From Clostridia bacterium (GTDB lineage: Bacteria > Bacillota_A > Clostridia > Christensenellales > Borkfalkiaceae), in the NCBI GenBank assembly GCA_017462425.1, contig JAFTRD010000166.1:1-5689 (forward strand): DNA of 5,689 bases, in the 5' to 3' direction. Numbering within the stretch: position 1 is the stretch's first letter; every line of letters starts with the position of its first letter. The position numbers and the translations under genes were made by a program. This document shows positions 5,632 through 5,689 of the stretch, piece after piece. Under the pieces are notes generated by a model. That model searched no databases. It saw only the letters and a program-made list of their open reading frames with translations, and was not told where the DNA came from.

Positions 5632-5642
5632 TCTTTTTGCTC

Positions 5643-5670
5643 AACGGTTTTTACCCGACCGTTTTTTTTT
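5643..5670 (+). terminator. Shortened copy of the tRNA-Thr terminator
   Basis: AACGGT (5643-5648) pairs with ACCGTT (5658-5663) around a 9-nt loop, and nine T run from 5662 to 5670. Compared with 5488-5511 it keeps the ACCCGACCGT arm but has lost 5 bases that include the GGG on the opposite arm, giving a shorter stem. It should still terminate. Confidence 0.75.
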
Positions 5671-5689
5671 GCGTGTTACTAACCCCACG

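Larger units (their letters stand above)
5466..5633 (+). repeat. Direct repeat of the tRNA-Thr 3' end
   Basis: CCGGCTAGTAGCTC, the T-stem 3' strand plus acceptor 3' strand of the tRNA, occurs at 5466-5479 and again unchanged at 5620-5633. Both copies are preceded by CAAG (followed by T in the first copy and by CC in the second). The second copy is not followed by CA, so it has no encoded CCA end. A repeated tRNA 3' end can mark site-specific integration, but only about 140 bases separate the copies and no integrase is visible. Confidence 0.85.
5519..5689 (+). repeat. Tandem repeat unit of about 152 bases (second copy and start of third)
   Basis: The 19-base motif GCGCGCTACTAACCCCACG (5519-5537) recurs as GCGTGTTACTAACCCCACG (5671-5689), a 17 of 19 match, and both follow a terminator T-run directly. 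Together with the repeated tRNA 3' end and repeated terminator this defines a unit of about 152 bases. GCGCTACTA of the motif also equals the tRNA 5' end with its two preceding bases (5404-5412). The third unit is cut by the window end. Confidence 0.8.

Noticed and set aside
5466..5633. Integrative element bounded by attL/attR at the tRNA-Thr 3' end
   Set aside because: The 14-base repeats fit an attachment-site idea, but only ~140 bases lie between them, there is no integrase or cargo, and the 5' acceptor strand and terminator are repeated too, which simple integration does not explain.
5560..5682. 40-codon plus-strand frame starting at TTG, 9 bases after GGAGG (5546-5550)
   Set aside because: The GGAGG lies in a hairpin loop of the repeat unit, and the frame crosses two hairpins, a tRNA 3' end and a terminator T-run. 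The composition is not protein-like.

Overview
The window looks like a low-to-mid GC Firmicute of the Clostridia type. The evidence is RNase J paralogues, a Bacillus/Clostridia-style trmR-trhP tRNA-modification pair, sigma-A-like promoters with 17-bp spacers, an AGAGGTGA Shine-Dalgarno site, and a membrane-anchored SPOR-like protein. No rRNA, phage genes, transposase or CRISPR array is visible, and a precise genus cannot be given from this stretch.

Left edge (1-270): this part is rearranged or mis-joined. The first 132 bases are the minus-strand 5' end of one RNase J gene. Next come a short hairpin with a T-run and a minus-strand fragment encoding the membrane-spanning C-terminus of an unknown protein. 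That fragment runs directly into a second RNase J gene on the plus strand, which has lost its own start and its first ~15 codons. The result is two RNase J paralogues head to head, which could be a genuine inversion or a chimeric contig.

Centre (270-3721): a tight plus-strand gene set, RNase J - trmR - trhP, with 4-nt gaps. RNase J degrades and matures RNA. TrhP (U32 peptidase family) makes 5-hydroxyuridine at tRNA position 34, and TrmR methylates it to 5-methoxyuridine. The group is therefore an RNA decay plus wobble-modification unit.

Right-centre (3722-5325): a ZIP-family metal transporter with its own good promoter, then a one-TM protein of unknown role carrying a SPOR-like domain, with a -10 box so close to the start codon that the mRNA may be leaderless or nearly so.

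Right edge (5326-5689): a strong promoter, a complete tRNA-Thr(CGU) gene with encoded CCA, and an intrinsic terminator. After these comes the most unusual part of the window, a repeat series in which the tRNA acceptor-stem sequences, the terminator and a 19-base motif recur with a period of about 152 bases. The second unit keeps both acceptor strands, but the tRNA body is replaced by three other hairpins, giving a cloverleaf-like RNA. A third unit begins exactly as the window ends.
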